A stretch of DNA of 64,000 nucleotides from Streptomyces griseus subsp. griseus (GTDB lineage Bacteria > Actinomycetota > Actinomycetes > Streptomycetales > Streptomycetaceae): assembly GCF_003610995.1 (NCBI RefSeq), contig NZ_CP032543.1, forward strand, positions 6,634,001-6,698,000, written 5' to 3'. This document shows, one piece after another, positions 45,210-53,618 of the stretch (position 1 is the first letter of the stretch; every line of letters begins with the position of its first letter). A program made the translations under genes and the position numbers. The notes under the pieces were generated by a model that was given only the letters and a program-made list of their open reading frames with translations, was not told the origin of the DNA and ran no database searches.

Positions 45210-47042
45210 CTGTCGACCGCCATTCTCACCGGTACGCCGGTACCCGGGTCGTCGCTCGCGGACGATCTGCGGTCCCTCGGCTTCGACGTGCTCACCGCCG
45301 TCGACGCCGGTGACGCCGCAGCGCTCCTCGCCGCCGTCCCGGCCGGCCGCCGGGTCGCGCTCGTCGACCCGCGCTTCGTGGGCCACGTCCACGCGCTGCG
45401 GCTCGGCCTGACCGACCCGCGCTTCGCCGCCGCCGCCGTCCCCGGTGCGCTCACCGCCCAGCCCGAGGCCCGCGGGGCCCTGCTGCGCGCGCTGCACCGC
45501 ACCACCGCCGCCGTCGGCGCGGGCGCCCCCGTCGTCGCCCAGCACACCGACCCGGCACCCGAGGACCGCACCGTCCCCGGCCGTATCGCCGTCGCGCTGG
45601 AGGCCGAAGGCACCGCCGTCAAGCGCCCCGAGCTGGGATCGCTCACCGCCACCGTCCCCACCGACGCCGGAGCGCGGGCGACCGCCGAGACCGCCCGCGA
45701 CGAGATCGACGACGAGGCGGTACGGCTGCGCAGCGCGGTCAAGGCCCACGACGGCTTCTTCACGACCTTCGCCATCAGCCCGTACTCCCGCTACATCGCC
45801 CGCTGGTGCGCCCGCCGGAACCTCACCCCGAACCAGGTCACCACCGCGTCCCTGATCACCGCGCTCATCGCGGCGGGCAGCGCGGCCACCGGTACCCGGG
45901 GCGGCTACATCGCCGCCGGGATCCTGCTCCTGGTCTCCTTCGTGCTGGACTGCACCGACGGGCAGCTCGCCCGCTACTCGCTGCGGTACTCGACGATGGG
46001 CGCCTGGCTGGACGCCACCTTCGACCGGGCCAAGGAGTACGCGTACTACGCGGGCCTCGCCATCGGCGCCGTACGCGGCGGCGACGACGTCTGGGTGCTG
46101 GCGCTCGGGGCGATGGTCCTCCAGGCCTGCCGCCATGTCGTGGACTTCTCGTTCAACGAGGCCAACCACGACGCGGTCGCCAACACCAGCCCCACCGCCG
46201 CCCTCTCCGACAAGCTGGACAGCGTCGGCTGGACGGTCTGGGCGCGCCGGATGATCGTGCTGCCGATCGGCGAGCGCTGGGCCATGATCGCGGTGCTCAC
46301 CGCGTTCACCACTCCCCGCATCGTCTTCTACGCCCTGCTCGTCGGCTGCTCCCTGGCCGCCTGCTACACCACCGCCGGCCGCCTCCTGCGCTCGCTGACC
46401 CGCAAGGCCGGGCGCACCGACCGCGCCGCCCAGGCCCTGGCGGACCTCGCCGACTCCGGCCCCCTCGCCCAGGGCGTCGCGGCGGTCGCCCCCGGACCGC
46501 GGGGCGCGTTCACCGCCCCGGCCGTCGCCCTGCTCGGCACCCTGGTCATGGTCGGCGCCGCGCTCTTCCTCCCGTACGGGAGCCGGCTCACCGTCGCGGC
46601 CGCGGCGGTGTACGTGGTGCTCTCCGGCCTGGCCGTGGCCCGCCCGCTCAAGGGCGCCCTGGACTGGCTGGTGCCGCCGTTCTTCCGGGCCGCGGAGTAC
46701 GTCACGATCCTCGTGCTGGCCGCCCGCAGCGACGTACCGCACGCCGTTCCGGCGGCTTTCGGACTGGTTTCGGCCGTCGCCTACCATCACTACGACACGG
46801 TGTACCGCATCCGCGGAGGCACCGGCGCGCCGCCCCGGTGGCTGGTGCGCACGATCGGTGGACACGAGGGCCGTACCGCGCTGGTGGCCGTCCTCGCCGC
46901 CGTACTCACCCACGCCTCAGGTTTCACCACGGCCCTCACCGCCCTCGCGGTGGCCGTGGCTCTGGTGGTGCTCGTGGAGTCCATCCGCTTCTGGGTGTCC
47001 TCCTCGGCCCCCGCCGTACACGACGAAGGAGAACTCGCATGA
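45210..47042 (+). CDS. large CDP-alcohol phosphotransferase with N- and C-terminal extensions (DUF5941-type)
   Basis: About 610 residues if begun at CTG 45210, nine bases after AAGGAG; the first GTG in frame (45288) would drop 26 conserved-looking residues (STAILTGTPVPGSSLADDLR). Residues 1-180 are an Ala-rich nucleotidyltransferase-like region of unknown role. Residues 190-400 are the CDP-alcohol phosphatidyltransferase domain with the full motif DCTDGQLARY...G264...D268...D272 (all four Asp present). The C-terminal 200 residues hold further membrane helices. It would move a phospho-alcohol from CDP onto a lipid or glycan acceptor in the membrane. Its TGA overlaps the next ATG. Confidence 0.82.
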   Translation: MSTAILTGTPVPGSSLADDLRSLGFDVLTAVDAGDAAALLAAVPAGRRVALVDPRFVGHVHALRLGLTDPRFAAAAVPGALTAQPEARGALLRALHRTTAAVGAGAPVVAQHTDPAPEDRTVPGRIAVALEAEGTAVKRPELGSLTATVPTDAGARATAETARDEIDDEAVRLRSAVKAHDGFFTTFAISPYSRYIARWCARRNLTPNQVTTASLITALIAAGSAATGTRGGYIAAGILLLVSFVLDCTDGQLARYSLRYSTMGAWLDATFDRAKEYAYYAGLAIGAVRGGDDVWVLALGAMVLQACRHVVDFSFNEANHDAVANTSPTAALSDKLDSVGWTVWARRMIVLPIGERWAMIAVLTAFTTPRIVFYALLVGCSLAACYTTAGRLLRSLTRKAGRTDRAAQALADLADSGPLAQGVAAVAPGPRGAFTAPAVALLGTLVMVGAALFLPYGSRLTVAAAAVYVVLSGLAVARPLKGALDWLVPPFFRAAEYVTILVLAARSDVPHAVPAAFGLVSAVAYHHYDTVYRIRGGTGAPPRWLVRTIGGHEGRTALVAVLAAVLTHASGFTTALTALAVAVALVVLVESIRFWVSSSAPAVHDEGELA

Positions 47043-47776
47043 TCGGCCTCGTACTGGCAGCCGGTGCAGGACGACGTCTGCGCCCCTACACGGACACGCT
47101 CCCCAAGGCGCTCGTCCCTGTCGACGGCGACAAGACGGTCCTCGACCTCACGCTGGCCAACTTCGCGGAGGTCGGACTCACCGAGGTCGCGATCGTCGTC
47201 GGCTACCGCAAGGAGGCCGTCTACGCGCGCAAGGCCGAGCTGGAGGCGACGTACGGCCTCACGCTCACGCTCATCGACAACGACAAGGCCGAGGAGTGGA
47301 ACAACGCCTACTCCCTGTGGTGCGCCCGTGACGTCATCAAGCGCGGCGTGATCCTCGCCAACGGCGACACCGTGCACCCGGTCTCCGTCGAGAAGACCCT
47401 GCTGGACGCCCGCGGCAAGGGCCAGAGGATCATCCTCGCGCTGGACACCGAGAAGAGCCTCGCCGACGAGGAGATGAAGGTCATCACCGAGGAGGGCAAG
47501 GGCGTCCAGCGCATCACCAAGCTGATGGACCCGGCCGCCGCCACCGGTGAGTACATCGGCGTCACCCTCATCGAGGCCGAGGCCGCCGAGGAGCTCGCCG
47601 ACGCCCTGAAGACCACCTTCGAGCGCGACCCCGACCTCTACTACGAGGACGGCTACCAGGAGCTCGTCAACCGCGGCTTCACCGTCGACGTCGCCCCCAT
47701 CGGCACCGTGACCTGGGTCGAGATCGACAACCACGCCGACCTCGAGAAGGGCCGTGAGATCGCGTGCCAGTACTGA
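47039..47776 (+). CDS. CTP:phosphoalcohol cytidylyltransferase-like NTP transferase
   Basis: A 245-residue single-domain nucleotidyltransferase. The sugar-nucleotide signature is LVLAAGAGRRLRPYTDTLPKAL and the NNAYSLW motif and ANGDTV metal site place it with LicC (phosphocholine) and inositol-1-phosphate cytidylyltransferases. It would form the CDP-activated alcohol used by the two phosphotransferases on either side. ATG 47039 overlaps the upstream stop by four bases and follows GAAGGAG. The alcohol is unknown; glycerol-1-phosphate is suggested by the next gene. Confidence 0.85.
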   Translation: MIGLVLAAGAGRRLRPYTDTLPKALVPVDGDKTVLDLTLANFAEVGLTEVAIVVGYRKEAVYARKAELEATYGLTLTLIDNDKAEEWNNAYSLWCARDVIKRGVILANGDTVHPVSVEKTLLDARGKGQRIILALDTEKSLADEEMKVITEEGKGVQRITKLMDPAAATGEYIGVTLIEAEAAEELADALKTTFERDPDLYYEDGYQELVNRGFTVDVAPIGTVTWVEIDNHADLEKGREIACQY

Positions 47777-48825
47777 CCCGGCTCATTCCGTCCCCGGTCG
47801 TCGTCGACATCCGGCGCGGCGCCATGGACGATCTGGCGGGTCTCCTGGCCGATCAGCGGATCTCCTCCTCGGGCAAGCTGGCCATCGCGATCAGCGACGG
47901 GTCCGGGCGCGCCCTGCGGGAGAGGCTCGCCCCGGACCTCCCGGGTGCCGACTGGTACGCCGTCGCCGACGGCACGATCGACTCCGCGGTGAAGCTCGCC
48001 GACGGCATCAAGGGCAACCGGTACGACGCCGTGGTGGGCCTCGGCGGCGGCAAGATCATCGACGTGGCGAAGTACGCCGCGGCGCGGGTCGGGCTGCCCA
48101 TGGTCGCCGTCGCGACGAACCTCTCGCACGACGGCCTCTGCTCGCCTGTCGCCACCCTGGACAACGACAACGGGCGCGGCTCCTACGGGGTCCCCACCCC
48201 GATCGCCGTGGTCATCGACCTCGACGTGATCCGTGAGGCGCCCGCCCGCTACGTCCGCTCGGGCATCGGCGACGCGATCTCGAACATCTCCTGCGTCGCC
48301 GACTGGGAGCTGGCCCACGAGGTCAACGGCGAGGAGATCGACGGCCTCGCGGCCGCGATGGCCCGCCAGGCCGGGGAGGCCGTGCTGCGCCACCCCGGCG
48401 GGGTCGGCGACGACGCCTTCCTCAAGGTGCTGGCCGAGGGGCTGGTGCTGACCGGCATCTCGATGTCGGTCGCGGGCGACTCCCGTCCGGCCTCCGGCGC
48501 CTGCCACGAGATCAACCACGCCTTCGACCTGCTCTACCCGCACCGCGCGGCCAGCCACGGCGAGCAGGTCGGCCTCGGCGCCTGCTTCGCCATGCATCTG
48601 CGCGGCGCCCGCCAGGAGTCCCTCCTGATGGCATCGATACTGCGCCGCCACGGTCTGCCGGTCCTGCCGCAGGAGATCGGGTTCAGCGTCGACGAGTTCG
48701 TGAAGGCCGTCGACTACGCGCCGCAGACGCGTCCGGGACGCTTCACGGTCCTGGAGCACCTCAACCTGTCCACCGACCAGATCAGGGACGCGTACGCCGA
48801 CTATGCCTCGACCATCAGTAGCTGA
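47764..48825 (+). CDS. sn-glycerol-1-phosphate dehydrogenase homologue (archaeal/AraM type)
   Basis: A 353-residue iron-containing-ADH-fold protein. Its blocks match archaeal and AraM G1P dehydrogenases as I recall them: GLGGGKIIDVAKYAA (NAD site), NLSHDGLCSPVATL, CVADWELAHEV, SMSVAGDSRPASGACHEINHAFD (metal His) and ASHGEQVGLG (metal His). It would reduce dihydroxyacetone phosphate to sn-glycerol-1-phosphate, the archaeal lipid enantiomer. GTG 47764 lies inside the end of the cytidylyltransferase gene (13-base overlap), and its own end overlaps the next gene by 23, showing tight coupling. A different phosphoketose substrate is possible. Confidence 0.82.
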   Translation: MPVLTRLIPSPVVVDIRRGAMDDLAGLLADQRISSSGKLAIAISDGSGRALRERLAPDLPGADWYAVADGTIDSAVKLADGIKGNRYDAVVGLGGGKIIDVAKYAAARVGLPMVAVATNLSHDGLCSPVATLDNDNGRGSYGVPTPIAVVIDLDVIREAPARYVRSGIGDAISNISCVADWELAHEVNGEEIDGLAAAMARQAGEAVLRHPGGVGDDAFLKVLAEGLVLTGISMSVAGDSRPASGACHEINHAFDLLYPHRAASHGEQVGLGACFAMHLRGARQESLLMASILRRHGLPVLPQEIGFSVDEFVKAVDYAPQTRPGRFTVLEHLNLSTDQIRDAYADYASTISS

Positions 48826-49582
48826 ACTCCGCCCGGTCGTGCACCCCCCGGGGGTGAAGGACCGGCGCAGCGGCGAGCACTGGGCCGGCCGCATGTACAT
48901 GCGTGAGGTCTCCCTGCGCGTGGACCGCTACCTGGTGAACACCCGGGTCACCCCGAACCAGGTCACGTACGTGATGACGCTGGCCGGCGCCCTGGCCGCC
49001 CCGGCGCTGCTGGTGCCGGGCATCTGGGGCGCGGTGCTCGGCGTGGTGATGGTCCAGCTCTACCTGCTGTTCGACTGCGTGGACGGCGAGCTGGCCCGCT
49101 GGAAGAAGCAGTACTCGCTCAGCGGCGTCTACCTGGACCGGGTCGCCGCCTACCTGTGCGACGCGGCGGTGCTCGTCGGCCTCGGCCTGCGCGCCGCCGA
49201 CATCTGGGGCGAGGGCCGGACCGACTGGCTCTGGGCGTTCCTCGGGACGCTCGCCGCGCTCGGCGCGATCCTGATCAAGGCCGAGACGGACCTGGTCGGC
49301 GTGGCCCGTCACCAGGGCGGGCTGCCGCCGGTCAAGGAGGCGGCGTCCGAGCCGCGCTCCTCCGGTATGGCGCTGGCCCGCCGGGCGGCCGGCGCGCTCA
49401 AGTTCCACCGGCTGATCCTCGGGATCGAGGCCTCGCTGCTGATCCTCCTGGTGGCGATCCTGGACACCATCGGTGGCGACCTCTTCTACACCCGCCTCGC
49501 CACCGCCGTCCTGGCCGGCATCGCGCTGCTGCAGACCCTGCTGCACCTGGTGTCCGTCCTGGCGTCCAGCAGGCTGAAGTGA
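48803..49582 (+). CDS. second CDP-alcohol phosphotransferase with altered catalytic motif
   Basis: A 259-residue membrane protein with about six helices and the CDP-alcohol phosphotransferase motif D91-CV-D94-GELAR-WKKQYSLS-G108-VYL-D112. The fourth Asp, four residues after D112 and normally the catalytic base, is Ala116 here (LDRVAAYLCD). It may use a nearby acid, act as a regulatory partner, or have different chemistry. It overlaps genes on both sides. A role with the larger paralogue at 45210 is likely. Confidence 0.85.
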   Translation: MPRPSVAELRPVVHPPGVKDRRSGEHWAGRMYMREVSLRVDRYLVNTRVTPNQVTYVMTLAGALAAPALLVPGIWGAVLGVVMVQLYLLFDCVDGELARWKKQYSLSGVYLDRVAAYLCDAAVLVGLGLRAADIWGEGRTDWLWAFLGTLAALGAILIKAETDLVGVARHQGGLPPVKEAASEPRSSGMALARRAAGALKFHRLILGIEASLLILLVAILDTIGGDLFYTRLATAVLAGIALLQTLLHLVSVLASSRLK

Positions 49583-50463
49583 CCCCTGCCATGAAACTGG
49601 GCGCGGTGGTCATCACCATGGGCGACCGCCCCGACGAGCTCCGCACCCTCCTCGACTCGGTCGCCGCGCAGGACGGCGACCGGATCGAGGTCGTGGTGGT
49701 CGGCAACGGGGCCCCGGTCCCGGACGTCCCGGCCGGGGTGCGGACCGTGGAGCTGCCCGAGAACCTGGGCATCCCCGGCGGCCGCAACGTCGGCATCGAG
49801 GCGTTCGGCCCGTCCGGCGCCGACGTGGACGCCCTGCTCTTCCTCGACGACGACGGGATGCTCCCCAACCGGGACACCGCCGAGCTGTGCCGGCAGGCGT
49901 TCGAGGCCGACCCGAAGCTCGGCATCGTCACCTTCCGGATCGCCGACCCGGACACGGGTGCCACCCAGCGCCGCCATGTGCCCCGGCTCCGGGCGGCCGA
50001 CCCGATGCGCTCCTCACGCGTGACGACCTTCCTCGGCGGCGCCAACGCCGTACGGACGACGGTCCTCGCCGAGGTCGGCGGGCTGCCGCAGGAGTTCTTC
50101 TACGCCCACGAGGAGACGGACCTGGCCTGGCGGGCGCTGGACGCGGGCTGGATGATCGACTACCGCGCGGACATGGTGCTGAACCACCCCACCACCGCCC
50201 CCTCCCGGCACGCGGTCTACCACCGCATGGTGGCCCGCAACCGGGTCTGGCTGGCCCGCCGCAACCTGCCCGCCCCGCTGGTCCCCCTCTATGTGGGGGT
50301 CTGGCTGCTGCTGACGCTGGTCAGACGCCCGTCGCCGCCCGCGCTGAAGGCATGGTTCGGCGGTTTCCGGGAAGGCTGGTCGACACCCTGCGGACCCCGG
50401 CGCCCGATGAAGTGGCGTACGGTGTGGCGCCTGACGAGGCTGGGCCGACCTCCGGTCATCTGA
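49579..50463 (+). CDS. GT2-family glycosyltransferase
   Basis: A 294-residue GT-A protein. VVITMGDRPDELRTLLDSV and VVGNGAPVPD form the nucleotide pocket, LFLDDDGML is the metal DxD site, and EEFFYAHEETDLAWRA carries the acceptor/catalytic ED. This resembles rhamnosyl- or galactofuranosyl-transferases. A C-terminal hydrophobic segment (LVPLYVGVWLLLTLV) may hold it to the membrane. GTG 49579 overlaps the upstream stop (GTGA); ATG 49591 is an alternative. It would decorate the polymer or lipid of this cluster. Confidence 0.88.
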   Translation: MTPAMKLGAVVITMGDRPDELRTLLDSVAAQDGDRIEVVVVGNGAPVPDVPAGVRTVELPENLGIPGGRNVGIEAFGPSGADVDALLFLDDDGMLPNRDTAELCRQAFEADPKLGIVTFRIADPDTGATQRRHVPRLRAADPMRSSRVTTFLGGANAVRTTVLAEVGGLPQEFFYAHEETDLAWRALDAGWMIDYRADMVLNHPTTAPSRHAVYHRMVARNRVWLARRNLPAPLVPLYVGVWLLLTLVRRPSPPALKAWFGGFREGWSTPCGPRRPMKWRTVWRLTRLGRPPVI

Positions 50464-50564
50464 GAGGCTTTCCTCTGAGAGCATGAGGCGTATTTTCTTT
50501 CCGGAACCTGTCCGCCTGAGCCGCGCCCGCGACTGGCTGCGCGTGAAGACGAGAGTTTCAACTT

Positions 50565-51494
50565 GTGAGTGACACGACCCATGACGGCGGGGTAGCCCTC
50601 GGGACCCCGCCGTCCGCCGACGAGGGCCTCGGCGCGGCCCAGCTGGCCGCCAAGTACGGCCTGACCGTGAGCGGCGCCCGGCCGGGGCTGTTCGCATACA
50701 TGAGACAGCTCTGGGGACGGCGCCACTTCATCCTGGCCTTCTCCCGGGCGAAGCTGACCGCTCAGTACAGCCAGGCCAAGCTGGGCCAGCTGTGGCAGGT
50801 GGTCACCCCTCTCCTGAACGCCGCTGTCTATTACCTGATCTTCGGACTGATCCTGGGGACCAGGAGGGGCATTCCGGACGACGTCTTCGTGCCGTTCCTG
50901 GTCACCGGCGTCTTCGTCTTCACCTTCACGCAGAGCTCCGTGATGGCGGGCGTCAAGTCGATCTCCGGCAACCTCGGACTGGTCCGGGCCCTCCACTTCC
51001 CCCGGGCCTCGCTGCCCATCTCCTTCTCGCTCCAGCAGCTCCAGCAGCTGATGTTCTCGATGATCGTGCTGGTCGCCGTCACCGTCATCTTCGGCAGCTA
51101 TCCGTCGCTGTCGTGGCTGCTGGTCGTCCCGGCGCTGCTCCTCCAGTTCGTCTTCAACACCGGCCTGGCCCTCGTCATGGCGCGGCTCGGCTCCAAGACC
51201 CCCGACCTCGCGCAGCTGATGCCGTTCGTCATGCGGACCTGGATGTACGCCTCGGGCGTCATGTTCTCCATCCCCGTGATGCTCAAGGACAAGCCCGCGT
51301 GGATCGCCGACGTGCTCCAGTACAACCCGGCGGCCATCTACATGGACCTGGTCCGCTTCGCCCTGATCGACGGGTACGGCTCCGAGAACCTGCCGGACCA
51401 CGTCTGGGCCGTCGGCCTCGCCTGGGCCCTGCTGCTGGGAGTCGTGGGATTCGTGTACTTCTGGAAGGCAGAGGACCGGTACGGCCGTGGCTGA
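50565..51494 (+). CDS. ABC-2 exporter permease, TagG/Wzm type
   Basis: A 309-residue protein with six membrane helices after a 45-residue cytoplasmic N-tail (KLTAQYSQAKLGQLWQVVTPLLNAAVYYLIFG is the typical start, quoted here in part: QAKLGQLWQVVTPLL). The family exports teichoic acids and O-antigen. It follows a 101-base gap after the glycosyltransferase, so it may have its own promoter. It overlaps the ATPase gene by eight bases. Substrate inferred as the product of the preceding genes. Confidence 0.9.
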   Translation: MSDTTHDGGVALGTPPSADEGLGAAQLAAKYGLTVSGARPGLFAYMRQLWGRRHFILAFSRAKLTAQYSQAKLGQLWQVVTPLLNAAVYYLIFGLILGTRRGIPDDVFVPFLVTGVFVFTFTQSSVMAGVKSISGNLGLVRALHFPRASLPISFSLQQLQQLMFSMIVLVAVTVIFGSYPSLSWLLVVPALLLQFVFNTGLALVMARLGSKTPDLAQLMPFVMRTWMYASGVMFSIPVMLKDKPAWIADVLQYNPAAIYMDLVRFALIDGYGSENLPDHVWAVGLAWALLLGVVGFVYFWKAEDRYGRG

Positions 51495-52272
51495 GGACAA
51501 CGCACAGGGACGCATCCCCACGGTGATCGCCGACGATGTCCACATCGTCTACCGGGTCAACGGCACCGGCGGCGGCCGGGGCAGCGCCACCGCGGCGCTG
51601 AGCCGCATGCTGCGCCGCGGCAAGGGCGAGCCGCGCGGGGTCAGGAAAGTGCACGCCGTGCGCGGCGTCTCCTTCACCGCCTACCGCGGCGAGGCCATCG
51701 GCCTCATCGGCACCAACGGCTCCGGCAAGTCGACGCTGCTGCGGGCCATCGCCGGCCTGCTGCCGACCGAGTCCGGCCATGTCTACACCGACGGCCAGCC
51801 CTCGCTGCTCGGCGTCAACGCGGCGCTGATGAGCGACCTCACCGGCGAGCGCAACGTGGTCCTGGGCGGCCTGGCCATGGGGATGACCCGGGACGAGGTC
51901 CGCGAGCGCTACCGCGAGATCGTGGACTTCTCCGGCATCAACGAGAAGGGCGACTTCATCACCCTGCCGATGCGGACGTACTCCTCCGGCATGGCGGCAC
52001 GCCTGCGCTTCTCCATCGCCGCCGCCAAGAACCACGACGTCCTCATGATCGACGAGGCGCTGGCCACCGGTGACCGCAAGTTCCGGGTCCGCTCCGAGGA
52101 GCGGATCCGCGAGCTCCGCAAGGAGGCGGGCACCGTCTTCCTGGTCAGCCACAACAACAAGTCGATCCGGGACACCTGCGACCGGGCGCTCTGGCTGGAG
52201 AAGGGCGAACTCCTGATGGACGGCCCCACCGAGGAAGTCCTCAAGGCCTACGAACGCGAGACGGGCAAGTAG
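51487..52272 (+). CDS. ABC exporter ATPase, TagH/Wzt type
   Basis: A 261-residue ATPase. Walker A GTNGSGKST, the polysaccharide-exporter signature TYSSGMAARLRF and Walker B VLMIDEALATGD place it with TagH/Wzt. It lacks the C-terminal carbohydrate-binding domain of long Wzt proteins, as in short teichoic-acid types. Pairs with the permease immediately upstream. A strong terminator follows its stop, closing the cluster. Confidence 0.92.
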   Translation: MAEDNAQGRIPTVIADDVHIVYRVNGTGGGRGSATAALSRMLRRGKGEPRGVRKVHAVRGVSFTAYRGEAIGLIGTNGSGKSTLLRAIAGLLPTESGHVYTDGQPSLLGVNAALMSDLTGERNVVLGGLAMGMTRDEVRERYREIVDFSGINEKGDFITLPMRTYSSGMAARLRFSIAAAKNHDVLMIDEALATGDRKFRVRSEERIRELRKEAGTVFLVSHNNKSIRDTCDRALWLEKGELLMDGPTEEVLKAYERETGK

Positions 52273-52286
52273 CTTCCCAGCCACCC

Positions 52287-52321
52287 GTGGCCTCCGCCGG
52301 AGCGGTTCCGGCGGAGGCCAC
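52287..52321 (+). terminator. terminator closing the exporter operon
   Basis: A 15-base-pair perfect stem, arms 52287-52301 (GTGGCCTCCGCCGGA) and 52307-52321, with a five-base loop, 15 bases after the ATPase stop. No T-run, as usual in Streptomyces. Confidence 0.88.
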
Positions 52322-52638
52322 GGCGGTGTGCGGGCGCGGTGGCCGAGGCGGTGCGGGCCACCCGCAGTACGCCTCAGGGGGTGATCTCCTCCCGGCGGAT
52401 GACGTCAATCCACCGGCGTACGAGGAAGGTTGACAGGAGGTACGCCCTCCGCCCCCGGGAGGCGCTCCACCCCGCCGCACCCCTGTGAGCTGCACAACGT
52501 AGGCTGTAGCGGTGCTGATTCATGGCAAGTGGGGCGATACGCCCCCGGCGCTCCGCCCGCGGTGCCGCAGTGCACTCGGAAGAACGAGCGGCGTGTCCGA
52601 AAAGGGTTGTTTTGGGTCAGCAGTGTAGAACGGGAGAT
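52322..52638 (+). promoter_or_regulatory. intergenic region with the presumed hopanoid operon promoter
   Basis: A 317-base gene-free stretch. A TTGACA hexamer at 52430-52435 lacks a good -10 partner. A TAGGCT hexamer at 52500-52505 fits a Streptomyces vegetative -10 in isolation. An AT-richer patch (AAAAGGGTTGTTTTGG) lies at 52600-52618. One of these should drive hpnC onward, but none is convincing by eye. Confidence 0.4.
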
Positions 52639-52710
52639 GTGACGGCAATGACGGAAAATCTCCAGCTCCGGCGTGGTTCCGCCGTCCCCGCCCCGGGCGG
52701 TCCGCAGTGA
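52639..52710 (+). CDS. upstream micro-ORF coupled to hpnC
   Basis: A 20-23 codon frame starts at GTG 52639 or ATG 52648 (MTENLQLRRGSAVPAPGGPQ) behind GGGAG and stops at TGA 52708-52710, which overlaps the hpnC GTG (52707) as GTGA. The overlap implies that ribosomes finishing the micro-ORF could restart on hpnC. No known peptide family is recognised. It may be a regulatory leader rather than a functional peptide. Confidence 0.45.
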   Translation: MTAMTENLQLRRGSAVPAPGGPQ

Positions 52711-53618
52711 CCTCCACCCCGCAGGCGCGCACCGGTGACGCCACGCTCGGCAAGGCCGCGGACGAGAACTTCCCCGTGGCCCCCTTCTTCCTGCCCCGCG
52801 CCTGGCGCGACGACCTGATGGCGGTCTACGGCTACGCCCGGCTCGTCGACGACATCGGCGACGGCGACCTCGCCCCCGGCGGCGCCGACGCCCGCCACCT
52901 GGGCCTGGAGCCGGAGCAGAGCGACGACCGGCTCGCCATGCTGGACGCGTTCGAGGCCGACCTGTACCGGGTCTTCGCCACCACCGGCCAGGAGCCGCTC
53001 CACCCCCTGCTGCGCGCCCTGCGCCCCACCGTGCGGCGCCGCGCGCTCACCCCCGAACCCTTCCTCGGCCTGATCGAGGCCAACCGGCAGGACCAGAAGG
53101 TCCGCCGTTACGCCACCTACGCGGAGCTCGCCGCCTACTGCGAGCTCTCCGCCAACCCGGTCGGCCGCCTGGTCCTCGCCCTGACCGGCACCACGAGCCC
53201 GGAGCGCGTACGCAACTCCGACGCGGTCTGCACCGCGCTCCAGATCGTCGAACACCTCCAGGACGTGGCCGAGGACCTGGCCCGCGACCGGATCTATCTG
53301 CCCGCCGAGGACCTGGACCGCTTCCGGGTCACCGAGGCCGACCTGGCCGTGCCGTCCGCCGGAGCCTCGGTCCGAGCCCTGATCGCGTACGAAGCCGAAC
53401 GCGCGAGCGAGCTGCTGAATGAAGGCACCCCCCTCGTGGGTAGCGTCAACGGCAGACTCAGGCTCCTCCTCGCCGGATTCGTCGGCGGCGGGCGCTCGGC
53501 CCTCGCGGCGATCTCGGCCGCGGGGTTCGACGTACTGCCCGGACCGCCCAAGCCCACCAAGCCGAGCATGCTGCGCGAAGTCGCAGTCGTCCTGCGAAGA
53601 GCGCGTAGAGAGGGGTGA
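52707..53618 (+). CDS. hpnC: squalene synthase HpnC
   Basis: A 303-residue trans-isoprenyl synthase. The two Asp-rich sites are ARLVDDIGDGD and HLQDVAEDLARDRIYLP. In the HpnCDE route this enzyme turns presqualene diphosphate into hydroxysqualene. GTG 52707 is set by the GTGA overlap upstream and the conserved FPVAPFFLPRAWR start. Its TGA overlaps the hpnD GTG. First enzyme gene of the hopanoid operon. Confidence 0.93.
   Translation: MTSTPQARTGDATLGKAADENFPVAPFFLPRAWRDDLMAVYGYARLVDDIGDGDLAPGGADARHLGLEPEQSDDRLAMLDAFEADLYRVFATTGQEPLHPLLRALRPTVRRRALTPEPFLGLIEANRQDQKVRRYATYAELAAYCELSANPVGRLVLALTGTTSPERVRNSDAVCTALQIVEHLQDVAEDLARDRIYLPAEDLDRFRVTEADLAVPSAGASVRALIAYEAERASELLNEGTPLVGSVNGRLRLLLAGFVGGGRSALAAISAAGFDVLPGPPKPTKPSMLREVAVVLRRARREG

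Noticed and set aside
45210..52272. Phosphonate or phosphonolipid cluster
   Set aside because: CDP-alcohol and cytidylyltransferase genes fit, but there is no PEP mutase or phosphonopyruvate decarboxylase in the window.
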